Counted from the first letter of the stretch, positions 6,637 through 14,137 are shown. The stretch: DNA of 15,907 nucleotides from Methanoculleus sp. (GCA_023230425.1 JALNXI010000014.1:1-15907), one strand, 5' to 3'. Numbers and translations: made by a program. Notes: generated by a model not told the origin, from the sequence alone.

Positions 6637-7062
6637 ATGGCAGACGAGAACTGGAAACCCAAGATTATCGCCATCATCTGCAACTGGTGCTCATACGCAG
6701 GTGCAGACCTCGCCGGCGGCGCCCGTATCCAGTACCCACCCGACATCCGTGCTGTCCGTGTGATGTGCACGGGCCGGATCGATCCGCTCTTCATCCTGAA
6801 GGCATTCCAGGATGGGGCGGACGGGGTGCTGGTCTCCGGGTGCCACTTCGGCGACTGCCACTACCTTGAGGGCAACTTTAAGGCTGCAAAGAGGATGTTC
6901 CTCTTGAAGAGTGTCCTCAAGAACATCGGTCTTGACGACAAGCGTCTCCGGATGACCTTTGTCTCCGCATCTGAGGGTGCAAAATGGGGCTCGGTCATGA
7001 CGGACGTCGTCAAGACCATCAACGAGCTCGGCCCAAGCCCGCTCAAAGAGTTTGCCAGATAA
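6637..7062 (+). CDS. mvhD: MvhD-type [2Fe-2S] electron-transfer protein (F420-non-reducing hydrogenase delta subunit)
   Basis: MvhD is the small adaptor that passes electrons from a hydrogenase (MvhAG) or a formate dehydrogenase (FdhAB) to HdrA. The 141-residue protein has the family cysteines C15 and C18 (CNWCSYAGADLAGG), C44 (MCTGRIDP) and C69/C74 (SGCHFGDCHY), which include the ligands of its [2Fe-2S] cluster. The ATG directly follows the hdrA stop (TAAATG). The ribosome binding site GGAGGTGAG lies inside the hdrA 3' end at 6622-6630, so the two are probably translationally coupled. No mvhA or mvhG follows, as expected in Methanomicrobiales, where other donors feed this subunit. That last point is family knowledge, not shown by this sequence. 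Confidence 0.95.
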   Translation: MADENWKPKIIAIICNWCSYAGADLAGGARIQYPPDIRAVRVMCTGRIDPLFILKAFQDGADGVLVSGCHFGDCHYLEGNFKAAKRMFLLKSVLKNIGLDDKRLRMTFVSASEGAKWGSVMTDVVKTINELGPSPLKEFAR

Positions 7063-7092
7063 ATACAATAATAAGACAGGGGATGAATACCA

Positions 7093-7497
7093 ATGGCAAC
7101 AATCAGAGTGAATTTGATCACGGGTCGCACGATCCAGCAGGGGGTGTCGATGGAGGCGGGGAAGGAAAAACCCGCCTACACCGCCGCCTGCGGGATTATC
7201 GAGCTTGACCCGGCGGACTTTAAGAAGCTGGGAGTTTTCCGCAACACGAACGTACGTGTCACCAGCCAGTACGGCAGTGTCATCGTCAAGGCGGTCGAGG
7301 CAACCCAGGGTCCCCATCCCGGTGTAGCGTATATACCGATGGGCCCATGGGCAAACATGATAGTCAACCCGAACACCTACTCGACAGGGATGCCCACGTT
7401 CAAGGGAACACCCGTCGAGGTAGAAGTCGCCAAGAGCGAACCCGTCCTTGGCTCACTTGAACTGGTGCGCAAAGGATGCAGAGGTGAACTGGCATGA
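7093..7497 (+). CDS. fwdD: Formylmethanofuran dehydrogenase subunit D (molybdopterin dinucleotide-binding)
   Basis: A 134-residue protein matching FwdD/FmdD, which completes the molybdopterin guanine dinucleotide pocket on the catalytic subunit FwdB. Family features are the N-terminal TIRVNLITGRTIQQG and the later GPHPGVAYIPMGPWAN and TFKGTPVEVE segments. Together these form a short domain like the C-terminal cofactor-binding domain of molybdopterin oxidoreductases, here a separate protein. A 30-nt gap from mvhD is the largest in this operon. AGGGGATG lies about 7 nt upstream of the ATG. The stop overlaps the fwdB start by 4 nt (ATGA), consistent with equal production of the two partners. Confidence 0.94.
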   Translation: MATIRVNLITGRTIQQGVSMEAGKEKPAYTAACGIIELDPADFKKLGVFRNTNVRVTSQYGSVIVKAVEATQGPHPGVAYIPMGPWANMIVNPNTYSTGMPTFKGTPVEVEVAKSEPVLGSLELVRKGCRGELA

Positions 7498-8807
7498 CGA
7501 AGACGGTAACCGATGTGGTCTGCCCATTCTGCGGGACACTCTGCGATGACCTTGAGGTCGTCGTCAGTGATGACGGAAAGAAACTCCTCGAAGTCTACAA
7601 TGCGTGCGCCATCGGCGCCGAGAAGTTCCTCCACTCCCAGGCAAAGGATCGTATCACCCGCCCCCGGATGAGGCAGGAAGACGGTTCATGGAAGGAGATC
7701 TCCTATGATGAGGCAGCCGATTACACCGCCCGGATGCTCGCCGATGCGAAGAAGCCCCTGATGTACGGCTGGAGTTCCACAAACTGTGAGGCCCAGTCTG
7801 TCGGGTCCGAGATCGGTGAGGCTGTGGGAGCGGTCATGGATAACACAGCGACCGTCTGCCATGGTACATCCCTTATCGCGGTTCAGGATATCGGCATACC
7901 GAGCTGCACGCTTGGTGAGGTCAAGAACCGTGCCGACCGGATCCTCTTCTGGGGATGCAACCCGGCTCACGCTCACCCGCGGCACATGTCCCGCTACTCG
8001 ATCTTCCCCCGGGGTTTCTTCACCGGCAAGGGGCATACGGGCCGCAAGGTGATCGTCGTCGACCCGCGTGTCACCGACACCGCCCGTGTGGCGGATGTTC
8101 ACCTGCAGATTGAGCAGGGGCACGACTACGAACTCCTCGACGCACTCCGTGTGGCGTTCAAGGGCGAGCAGCTCCCCGACGTCGTCGCCGGAATTCCGAA
8201 AGCGAAGATCTACGAGGTCGCCGAGACGCTTAAGAGCGGCCGTTTCGCGATCATCTTCTTCGGTATGGGGGTGACCCAGTCGATCGGGAAGAACCACAAC
8301 ATCGATGCAGCCATCGCGGTCACCCGTGACTTAAACGAGTACACGAAAGCTGCCATTATGCCGATGCGCGGACACTACAACGTCACCGGCTCCGGCCAGG
8401 TCTGGGGCTGGCAGTTCGGGTTCCCCTTCGCGGTGGACCTCTCCCGCGGATTCGCCCGCTATAACCCCGGTGAGACAACCTCGAACGACCTGCTCCGCAG
8501 GGACGAAGTGGACGCCGTCTTCGTGCTCGGAAGCGATCCCGGTGCACACTTCCCCTTCAGTTCAGTCAGGAAGATCTACGACCTCCCGTCGGTCGCCGTC
8601 GAGCCGCATGAGACCCCAACCACCGAGATCTGCAAGGTCCATGTCCCGGTCGCCTTCGTGGGTGTCGAAGTGGGCGGGTGCGCGTACCGGATGGATAACG
8701 TGCCGATTGAGACCAGAAAAGTCGTTGATGCCCCAGAGGGCATGATGACCGACGAAGAGTTCCTGAAAAGCGTCCTCATGCGCGTCAGGGAGATCAAGGG
8801 GGTATAA
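7494..8807 (+). CDS. fwdB: Formylmethanofuran dehydrogenase catalytic subunit B (Mo/W-bis-MGD, CO2 to formate)
   Basis: FwdB reduces CO2 to formate at a tungsten or molybdenum bis-pyranopterin site. The 437-residue protein starts with a [4Fe-4S] motif C10/C13/C17 (VVCPFCGTLCDD), with C38 (NACAIGAEKF) as the likely fourth ligand. The metal-ligand position is C122 in NTATVCHGTS, encoded by TGC; some relatives have selenocysteine here. RILFWGCNPAHAHPRHMSRY and VIVVDPRVTDTA are the cofactor-contact segments usual for the family. The start overlaps the fwdD stop by 4 nt. The stop lies 2 nt before the fwdA start. Whether the enzyme is the tungsten (fwd) or molybdenum (fmd) form cannot be read from these motifs; I use fwd by convention. 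Confidence 0.96.
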   Translation: MTKTVTDVVCPFCGTLCDDLEVVVSDDGKKLLEVYNACAIGAEKFLHSQAKDRITRPRMRQEDGSWKEISYDEAADYTARMLADAKKPLMYGWSSTNCEAQSVGSEIGEAVGAVMDNTATVCHGTSLIAVQDIGIPSCTLGEVKNRADRILFWGCNPAHAHPRHMSRYSIFPRGFFTGKGHTGRKVIVVDPRVTDTARVADVHLQIEQGHDYELLDALRVAFKGEQLPDVVAGIPKAKIYEVAETLKSGRFAIIFFGMGVTQSIGKNHNIDAAIAVTRDLNEYTKAAIMPMRGHYNVTGSGQVWGWQFGFPFAVDLSRGFARYNPGETTSNDLLRRDEVDAVFVLGSDPGAHFPFSSVRKIYDLPSVAVEPHETPTTEICKVHVPVAFVGVEVGGCAYRMDNVPIETRKVVDAPEGMMTDEEFLKSVLMRVREIKGV

Positions 8808-8809
8808 GC

Positions 8810-10516
8810 GTGGCAGAATTTCTCATCAAGAACGGTTTCGTCTTCGACCCGATCCTCGGGATCAAGGGAGATGTGGCCGATATCGCCATCAAGGACGGCA
8901 AGATCGTCGAGACCAGTGCGGTCACGAAGCCGAAGATCATCGACGCCAGCGGTAAGACCGTTATGGCCGGCGGTGTCGACATCCACGCCCATGTTGCTGG
9001 TCCGAAAGTGAACATCGGCCGAAACTTCCGTCCGGAAGACAAGCTCTTCAACTGCACGCCCGGACACGGCATCGAGCGGATGCAGGGTGGGTTCTCAGTG
9101 CCCACGACGATCCGGACCGGCTACAACTACGCCCGCATGGGTTATACCACCGTGATGGAAGCGGCCATGCCACCGCTCTACGCCCGGCATACCCACGAGG
9201 AGATGCGGGACACGCCGATCCTCGACCAGGGTGCCTACCCGGTCTTCGGGAACAACTGGTTCGTGCTCGAGTACCTCAAGAACCACGAGATCGAGAACAC
9301 CGCCGCCTACATCGCCTGGCTCCTGCGCGCCACGAAGGGCTACGCGGTCAAGGTCGTCAACCCCGGCGGCACCGAAGCCTGGGCATGGGGCCTGAACTGT
9401 GACAACGTTCACGATCCTGTTCCCTACTTCGACATCACCCCGGCCCAGATCATCAAGGGCCTCATCGAGGCGAACGAGTACCTCGGTCTGCCGCACTCGA
9501 TGCACATGCACGCGAACAACCTCGGGAACCCCGGCAACTACACGACAACTCTCGACTCGTTCAAGCTCTCGGAGGGTATCAAGCCGAACAGCAAGTTCGG
9601 CCGCGACCAGGTGATGCACCACACCCACGTCCAGTTCCACTCCTACGGCGGTGACTCCTGGGCAAACGTGGAGTCCAAGGCGAAGGAGATCATGGGTTAC
9701 GTGAACTCTCACGACAACATCACCATCGACATGGGTCAGGTGACGCTCGATGAGACCACGACGATGACCGCCGACGGACCGTTCGAGCACCACCTCACCG
9801 AGTTGAACCACTTAAAGTGGGCAAACGCCGATGTGGAACTCGAGACCGGATCCGGGGTCGTGCCGTATGTCTACAGCCCAAACATCAAGGTCTGCGCCAT
9901 CCAGTGGTGCATCGGCCTTGAACTCGCGTTGCTCGCAAAGGACCCGATGCGGGTCTTCATGACCACCGACCACCCGAACGCCGGGCCGTTCATCCGCTAC
10001 CCGCGGATCATGAAGTGGCTCATGAGCCAGGAGGCGCGCGAGCAGCAGATCGATGCCTTCAAGCACAAGGATAAGGTCGTCGATGCGACCAACCTCGCCG
10101 GAATCGACCGCGAACTCGACCTCTACGAGATCGCGCAGATGACCCGTGCAGGACCGGCAAAATCGCTCGGCCTCGCGCACATGTACGGGGGGCTTGCCCC
10201 CGGCCTCGAAGCGGATGTTGCCGTCTTTGACTTCAACCCGAACGAGTCTTATGTGCCTGATGATATCGAGAACGCTTTCTCGAACGCGAGACACCTCTTC
10301 AAGGCAGGTGTCCAGATCATCAGTGACCACGAGATCGTGAGCAACGGCAACAAGCGGACGCTCTGGGTGAACGCCAGGGTCAACGAGAACCCGCAGGTGA
10401 TGCGTGACGTCAAGGAGAAGTTCCTCCGCTACTACACCGTCACCCTGAACAACTACGAGGTTTCCGGGCACTATCTCCCGAACCCGTATGTAATTGAGGT
10501 TGATGCAACACAGTGA
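8810..10516 (+). CDS. fwdA: Formylmethanofuran dehydrogenase subunit A (amidohydrolase-like, formate to formyl-methanofuran)
   Basis: FwdA is an amidohydrolase-superfamily protein with a dinuclear metal site. It condenses formate, delivered by an internal tunnel from FwdB, with methanofuran. In 568 residues it shows the metal-binding HxH at H59/H61 (VDIHAHVAGPK), K181 in GYAVKVVNPGG at the place of the carboxylated lysine, and HSMHMHANN near 229-237. D387 in TTDHPNAGPF is the likely catalytic aspartate. The start codon is GTG at 8810, preceded by AAGGGGG inside the fwdB 3' end; MAEFLIKNGFVFDP is a normal family start and there is no better ATG nearby. The gap from fwdB is 2 nt and fwdC follows after 12 nt. 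Confidence 0.96.
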   Translation: MAEFLIKNGFVFDPILGIKGDVADIAIKDGKIVETSAVTKPKIIDASGKTVMAGGVDIHAHVAGPKVNIGRNFRPEDKLFNCTPGHGIERMQGGFSVPTTIRTGYNYARMGYTTVMEAAMPPLYARHTHEEMRDTPILDQGAYPVFGNNWFVLEYLKNHEIENTAAYIAWLLRATKGYAVKVVNPGGTEAWAWGLNCDNVHDPVPYFDITPAQIIKGLIEANEYLGLPHSMHMHANNLGNPGNYTTTLDSFKLSEGIKPNSKFGRDQVMHHTHVQFHSYGGDSWANVESKAKEIMGYVNSHDNITIDMGQVTLDETTTMTADGPFEHHLTELNHLKWANADVELETGSGVVPYVYSPNIKVCAIQWCIGLELALLAKDPMRVFMTTDHPNAGPFIRYPRIMKWLMSQEAREQQIDAFKHKDKVVDATNLAGIDRELDLYEIAQMTRAGPAKSLGLAHMYGGLAPGLEADVAVFDFNPNESYVPDDIENAFSNARHLFKAGVQIISDHEIVSNGNKRTLWVNARVNENPQVMRDVKEKFLRYYTVTLNNYEVSGHYLPNPYVIEVDATQ

Positions 10517-10528
10517 GGTGAGAGAAGG

Positions 10529-11335
10529 ATGGAAACAGTTACACTCACCATAAAGAACCAGCCCGGGCTATTCCTCGAGGCTGACAGCATCACCCCCGAT
10601 GCATTCGCCGGGAAGAAGGCGGAAGAGATCGTCGACCTCCCTGTTTACGTGGGGAGGGATGAGCACCGGCTTGGAGACTTCTTCGAGGTCTCCGGCCGGG
10701 CCGGAGCAACCCCGGCAGAGACGAAGATCGTCGTCAACGGCGACCTTTCCCGGGTCAAGTACATCGGCATGAAGATGACCGGCGGCGAGGTCGTTGCCAA
10801 CGGCAACGCCGACATGTACGTCGGCGCCTGGATGCAGGGGGGCAAGATCACGGTGAACGGGAACGTTGACGCCTTTGCCGGAACCGGCATGAAAGGCGGC
10901 GAGATCATCATCAACGGCAACGCCGGGAACTACCTCGGCGCCGCATACCGTGGAGACTGGCGCGGCATGGCCGGCGGGAAGATCGTCGTCGCGGGCAATG
11001 CCGGGAGCGATCTTGGCACCTTCATGAACGGCGGCGAGATCATCGTTGGCGGCGATGTCGACGTCCACGTTGCCACCCATGCCGAGGGTGGGAAGATCGT
11101 CATCAAGGGCAATGCAAAGAGGCGTCTCGGGGGCCAGATGGTAGAAGGCGAGATCTACGTCTTTGGCGACATCGATCTCATGATGCCCGGATTTGCATAT
11201 CGCAAAGATGTCGATATCGAGGTGGACGGCACCAAAGGGCTGTTTGCTCTCTACGAGGGCGACCTTGGCGAGCGACACCGAAAGAGGAAAGGCCAGATGA
11301 TCTACGGTAAGTTATACCAGCGGATCAGGGCCTGA
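10529..11335 (+). CDS. fwdC: Formylmethanofuran dehydrogenase subunit C (beta-helix structural subunit)
   Basis: FwdC is a right-handed beta-helix protein related to the C-terminal domain of glutamate synthase. It scaffolds FwdA and FwdB and has no catalytic site of its own. The 268-residue sequence shows the repeated turn pattern G-x-x-M-x-G-G followed by (E/K)-I-x-V-x-G-N/D about every 19-20 residues, from about residue 65 to 215. Examples are MKMTGGEVVANGNADMYVG, MQGGKITVNGN and MNGGEIIVGGDV. It is the last gene of the operon. GAGGTGAGAGAAGG lies before the ATG. A T-rich tract follows the stop within 10 nt, which fits transcription ending here. Confidence 0.95.
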   Translation: METVTLTIKNQPGLFLEADSITPDAFAGKKAEEIVDLPVYVGRDEHRLGDFFEVSGRAGATPAETKIVVNGDLSRVKYIGMKMTGGEVVANGNADMYVGAWMQGGKITVNGNVDAFAGTGMKGGEIIINGNAGNYLGAAYRGDWRGMAGGKIVVAGNAGSDLGTFMNGGEIIVGGDVDVHVATHAEGGKIVIKGNAKRRLGGQMVEGEIYVFGDIDLMMPGFAYRKDVDIEVDGTKGLFALYEGDLGERHRKRKGQMIYGKLYQRIRA

Positions 11336-11340
11336 ACCCC

Positions 11341-11352
11341 TCTTTTTCTTTC
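11341..11352 (+). terminator. Oligo-T terminator of the fwd-hdr operon
   Basis: TCTTTTTCTTTC begins 6 nt after the fwdC stop codon. Archaeal RNA polymerase commonly stops at such T-runs without needing a stem. No stable hairpin sits immediately before it. The run is only moderately long, so some read-through into mcr is possible. Confidence 0.5.
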
Positions 11353-11418
11353 GCGCATACGGAGCGGTGCCGATCTTAGGGGGATCGGATGCGGTACGCA
11401 GAAGTAAAGTAACACTAA

Positions 11419-11440
11419 GTATTACTCTTTTATGTAATAC
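11419..11440. promoter_or_regulatory. Inverted repeat GTATTAC-N8-GTAATAC upstream of mcr, candidate regulator site
   Basis: Exact 7-bp arms at 11419-11425 and 11434-11440 are separated by 8 AT-rich bases (TCTTTTAT). Arm centres are 15 bp apart. This resembles binding sites of dimeric regulators, but it lies about 260 nt before mcrB, far from the likely promoter. It could instead be a structure belonging to the fwdC 3' region. Confidence 0.4.
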
Positions 11441-11499
11441 ATCCCACCTCCAGAGAGGTATAATAAGTTTGCTCCCCAGTGCAATCGACTATTATTCAG

Positions 11500-11534
11500 C
11501 AGATATCTAATATTGCGCTCCAGATATATATCTG
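11500..11534. promoter_or_regulatory. Twin CAGATAT dyads upstream of the mcr promoter
   Basis: CAGATATCT at 11500-11508 (containing the perfect 8-bp palindrome AGATATCT) is followed by the perfect 14-nt palindrome CAGATATATATCTG at 11521-11534. The CAGATAT units start 21 bp apart, two DNA turns, so they face the same side of the helix. They may be an operator pair just upstream of the mcr promoter. The second one could itself serve as a TATA box. Confidence 0.4.
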
Positions 11535-11556
11535 ATCATAGGCATAAATAGCAATG

Positions 11557-11564
11557 CTTATATC
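11557..11564 (+). promoter_or_regulatory. Possible mcr TATA box
   Basis: CTTATATC at 11557-11564 resembles the archaeal TATA box and would start transcription near 11585, giving an mcrB leader of about 115 nt. Nearby alternatives are CATAAATA at 11543-11550 and the ATATATAT core of the palindrome at 11521-11534. Which is used cannot be told from sequence. Confidence 0.4.
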
Positions 11565-11699
11565 GTCAGAGAAGGTTATTATCTTTTTGTCCCACGAGGA
11601 CGTGCAGTAGTTACCAGCAGACACAATCAGCGATACTTTTAGCGTTCAGTTCACAGTTTCGGACAGTATGCACATAAAGAGGGTAATGGAGGAAAAATT

Positions 11700-13004
11700 A
11701 TGGCAAAATACAAGGAAACTATTGACCTGTATGATGATGCAGGCAAGCAGTTGAAGAGTGGTGTGCCGCTTGAGAAGATCAGCCCGCTGGTCAACCCGGC
11801 AACCAGGAAGCTCATCGACCTCACCAAGAGGACAGTTGCGGTCAACCTGAACGGCATCCAGGAATCCCTGAAGACCGGAAAGGTAGCGAAGGGATATGTC
11901 CTCGGGCGTGAGATGAATCTCGACATCGTCGCCAACAAGGACGCTGTCATCGCCAAGATCAAGGAGATGGTCCAGGTCGAGGAGGGTGACAACACCAAGA
12001 TCCGCGAGTTCAACGGCGGCAAACTCATCCTCGTTGAGGTTCCCAGCATCCGCCTGGAGGCCGCATCCACCTACGATGCCGCGATCACGTCGGTTGCAGC
12101 TGCGACCACCTACTCGCTCGTCGAGCAGTTCAACATCGGAGCATTCGACGCAGCGATGATCAAGGCAGCAGTCTGGGGTTCCTACCCGCACACGATGGAC
12201 CTCTCCGGCGCTAACGTCACGTCCATTCTGTCGATCCCCCAGAACAACGAAGGTCTCGGCTATGCGCTCCGGAACATCCCGGTCAACCACAGTGTCATGA
12301 TGACCGGCAGGAACGCTATGCAGGGCGCCGCACTCTCGTCCACCTTCGAGCAGGCAGGAATGTTTGAGATGGGTAACGCCATCGGACCGTTCGAGCGCGC
12401 CCAGCTGCTCACCTACGCTTACCAGGGCCTGAACGCGAACAACATGGTCTACGACCTCGTCAAGAAGAACGGGGCGACCGGAACCATCGGCACAGTCGTC
12501 CAGAGCCTGGTCGAGCGTGCCATCGAAGACAAGGTCATCACTCCGGGGAAGAAGGGCGGATACTTCCAGTTCTACGACACGAAGGATCCCATGCTCTGGA
12601 ACGCCTACGCCGCTGCAGGAACCATGGCGGCTACCATGGTCAACTGCGGTGCCGGACGGTTTGCCCAGGCAGTCTCCTCGACGCTCCTGTACTTCAACGA
12701 CCTGCTTGAGCACGAGACCGGTCTCCCCGGCTGTGACTACGGCCGTGTCATGGGTACTGCTGTCGGGTTCTCGTTCTTCAGCCACTCGATCTACGGCGGT
12801 GGCGGCCCCGGTATCTTCAACGGCAACCACGTCGTGACCAGGCACGCCGCAGGCGTGGCCATCCCGTGTGTGGTCGCCGCGGCAGCTCTCGATGCCGGAA
12901 CCCAGATGTTCTCGCCCGAGAGCACCTCGAAGATCTATGCCGAAACCTACGGCAAGGTCGACGTCTTCAACAAGCCGATCCAGCAGATCGCACAGGGTGT
13001 GTAA
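11700..13004 (+). CDS. mcrB: Methyl-coenzyme M reductase I subunit beta
   Basis: McrB is the beta chain of the (alpha-beta-gamma)2 enzyme that makes methane from methyl-coenzyme M and coenzyme B. The 434-residue protein contains FSFFSHSIYGGGGPGIFNGN (about 357-376) followed by HVVTRH. F360 and Y365 are the positions lining the substrate channel, and H377 and nearby residues contact coenzyme B. Length and sequence are typical of the family. A strong ATGGAGGA ribosome binding site lies at 11686-11693. It is the first gene of mcrBDCGA. The presence of mcrC in the operon identifies this as the MCR I set rather than the mrt (MCR II) set. mcrD follows after 17 nt. Confidence 0.98.
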   Translation: MAKYKETIDLYDDAGKQLKSGVPLEKISPLVNPATRKLIDLTKRTVAVNLNGIQESLKTGKVAKGYVLGREMNLDIVANKDAVIAKIKEMVQVEEGDNTKIREFNGGKLILVEVPSIRLEAASTYDAAITSVAAATTYSLVEQFNIGAFDAAMIKAAVWGSYPHTMDLSGANVTSILSIPQNNEGLGYALRNIPVNHSVMMTGRNAMQGAALSSTFEQAGMFEMGNAIGPFERAQLLTYAYQGLNANNMVYDLVKKNGATGTIGTVVQSLVERAIEDKVITPGKKGGYFQFYDTKDPMLWNAYAAAGTMAATMVNCGAGRFAQAVSSTLLYFNDLLEHETGLPGCDYGRVMGTAVGFSFFSHSIYGGGGPGIFNGNHVVTRHAAGVAIPCVVAAAALDAGTQMFSPESTSKIYAETYGKVDVFNKPIQQIAQGV

Positions 13005-13021
13005 ATAACATAAGGATACTA

Positions 13022-13498
13022 ATGACTGACGCCATATACCCTCAGGTTCGAATCGTTTCTGCGCGATTCCTCAGACCCGACACCGTGGAACAACTCCTGA
13101 ACAGGCTTGTTCAGGTTGGCGGGATTCGCCGGATGTCCATCAACGGACCAAGCATTCCCGCCACCGTACCGTATGGCCCGGCAAGGGGGCAACCCAATCC
13201 CCACCCGGACCGTAAGGTCATCCGTGTCGGAGACCAGGACGTCCAGCTCCGGGTGCAGGTCGGAACAATCATCCTGGAGATTGAGGACGAGTCGTACATT
13301 CCGGTAATCGGGGAAGCAGTTGACGAAGTCTTTGCCGATAAGGACTTCTCCTGCACCGTCCAGCAGGGACGGTACATGAAGACCCAGCCGACACTGTCCG
13401 ACTACGCTAAGTACGGACCTGACGCCGACAAACAGATTCTCGGACTTGTCGATCCAAGAAGGAAAGACGGTCCTGTTATCATCCAGGGAACTAAGTGA
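13022..13498 (+). CDS. mcrD: Methyl-coenzyme M reductase operon protein D
   Basis: McrD is a conserved accessory protein of mcr operons. It is not part of the final enzyme and is thought to help assembly or delivery of coenzyme F430 to apo-Mcr. The 158-residue protein starts MTDAIYPQVRIVSARFLRPD. It has VQVGGIRRMSINGPSIPATV near residues 31-50 and the family's VGTIILEIED stretch near 80-89. No cofactor motif or membrane segment is visible. The frame remains open upstream into mcrB, but the ATG at 13022 has AAGGAT a few bases before it. mcrC starts one base after the stop. Confidence 0.96.
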   Translation: MTDAIYPQVRIVSARFLRPDTVEQLLNRLVQVGGIRRMSINGPSIPATVPYGPARGQPNPHPDRKVIRVGDQDVQLRVQVGTIILEIEDESYIPVIGEAVDEVFADKDFSCTVQQGRYMKTQPTLSDYAKYGPDADKQILGLVDPRRKDGPVIIQGTK

Positions 13499-13499
13499 C

Positions 13500-14123
13500 A
13501 TGCCTATCGGAAGAGTAACCCAGGTTGTCGACTGCCGCGAGAGCATGGGGATGGGAAAAGGAGGCGGTCTTGCCCAGCGCGGGACCATCTCCGAAGCCAG
13601 GTCCCCGGATGTGATCGTGATCGGGATGTCTCCCGGCCGCAGACACGTGACAAAACCGGTCTGCGACATAACCTCCGGTCTCCGGAGGGAGGGAGCCGAG
13701 TTCTCCGTGACTACGCTCGTCCTCAATGCGGGGAGCGGAGTTCCGGCAGATTCCCCTGTCGCTGGTCACGTTCTCGGAGCCTATTTCGGACTTACGGAGA
13801 AGGAGATCGCCCAGATTGAGCAGCACAAGGTCGCCATCCTGCACCACGGGAATGTCCGCTCCCATGTGGTGCAGAAGGTCCGGTTTATCCTTGAGCACGC
13901 GAATATCAAGGCTATCGTCGTTTCCCAGGTCCCGATCGACTTCGAAGACCTCGCAAAAGAGGGGATCAGGACAGCAGTGGTTATGCCGCCGCCCGACCGG
14001 GTGAGGACGAAAGGCATGGTGATGGATATCGTCAGCGGTGTGACACGGGGTCAGACCCCGGGCAGGGGAAAATTGGCAGAGGTCGTTCGTGCCGTTATGA
14101 GAGTATTAAAAAGCCCAACATGA
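13500..14123 (+). CDS. mcrC: Methyl-coenzyme M reductase operon protein C, activation complex component
   Basis: McrC is a 207-residue accessory protein found in a complex (component A3a) that reductively activates the nickel of F430 in Mcr with ATP. It is not a subunit of the mature enzyme. Recognisable segments are MPIGRVTQVVDCRESMGMGK at the start, PDVIVIGMSPGRRHVTKPVC near residues 36-55, and KVAILHHGNVRSHVVQKVR near 117-135. The ATG at 13500 is chosen because the protein then starts like the family and AGGGA lies upstream. An in-frame ATG at 13446 would sit deep within mcrD. The gap to mcrD is a single base. The gene ends in ATGA at 14120-14123. Confidence 0.95.
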   Translation: MPIGRVTQVVDCRESMGMGKGGGLAQRGTISEARSPDVIVIGMSPGRRHVTKPVCDITSGLRREGAEFSVTTLVLNAGSGVPADSPVAGHVLGAYFGLTEKEIAQIEQHKVAILHHGNVRSHVVQKVRFILEHANIKAIVVSQVPIDFEDLAKEGIRTAVVMPPPDRVRTKGMVMDIVSGVTRGQTPGRGKLAEVVRAVMRVLKSPT

Positions 14124-14137
14124 AGGTGAAAAGAAAC

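Larger units (their letters stand above)
11336..11699. other. Intergenic region between fwdC and mcrB: terminator, dyads and mcr promoter
   Basis: These 364 bp contain no credible gene. From left to right they hold the oligo-T tract ending the upstream operon, a GTATTAC/GTAATAC dyad (11419-11440), an ACCTC/GAGGT hairpin (11446-11459), and two CAGATAT-containing dyads 21 bp apart (11500-11534). TATA-like boxes and a leader of about 110 nt before mcrB follow. The DNA is clearly more AT-rich than the flanking genes. A second, alternative small hairpin (GTCC/GGAC or CACG/CGTG) lies near 11590-11605 in the presumed leader. Confidence 0.75.

Noticed and set aside
11668..11754. A 28-codon upstream ORF (ATG at 11668) overlapping the start of mcrB
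   Set aside because: It has no Shine-Dalgarno sequence ahead of it, would clash with the strong mcrB ribosome binding site, and ends by chance inside mcrB.
11646..12845. A 399-codon minus-strand frame over mcrB
   Set aside because: It is antisense to mcrB, with no recognisable domain. It is a shadow of the GC-rich third codon positions of mcrB.
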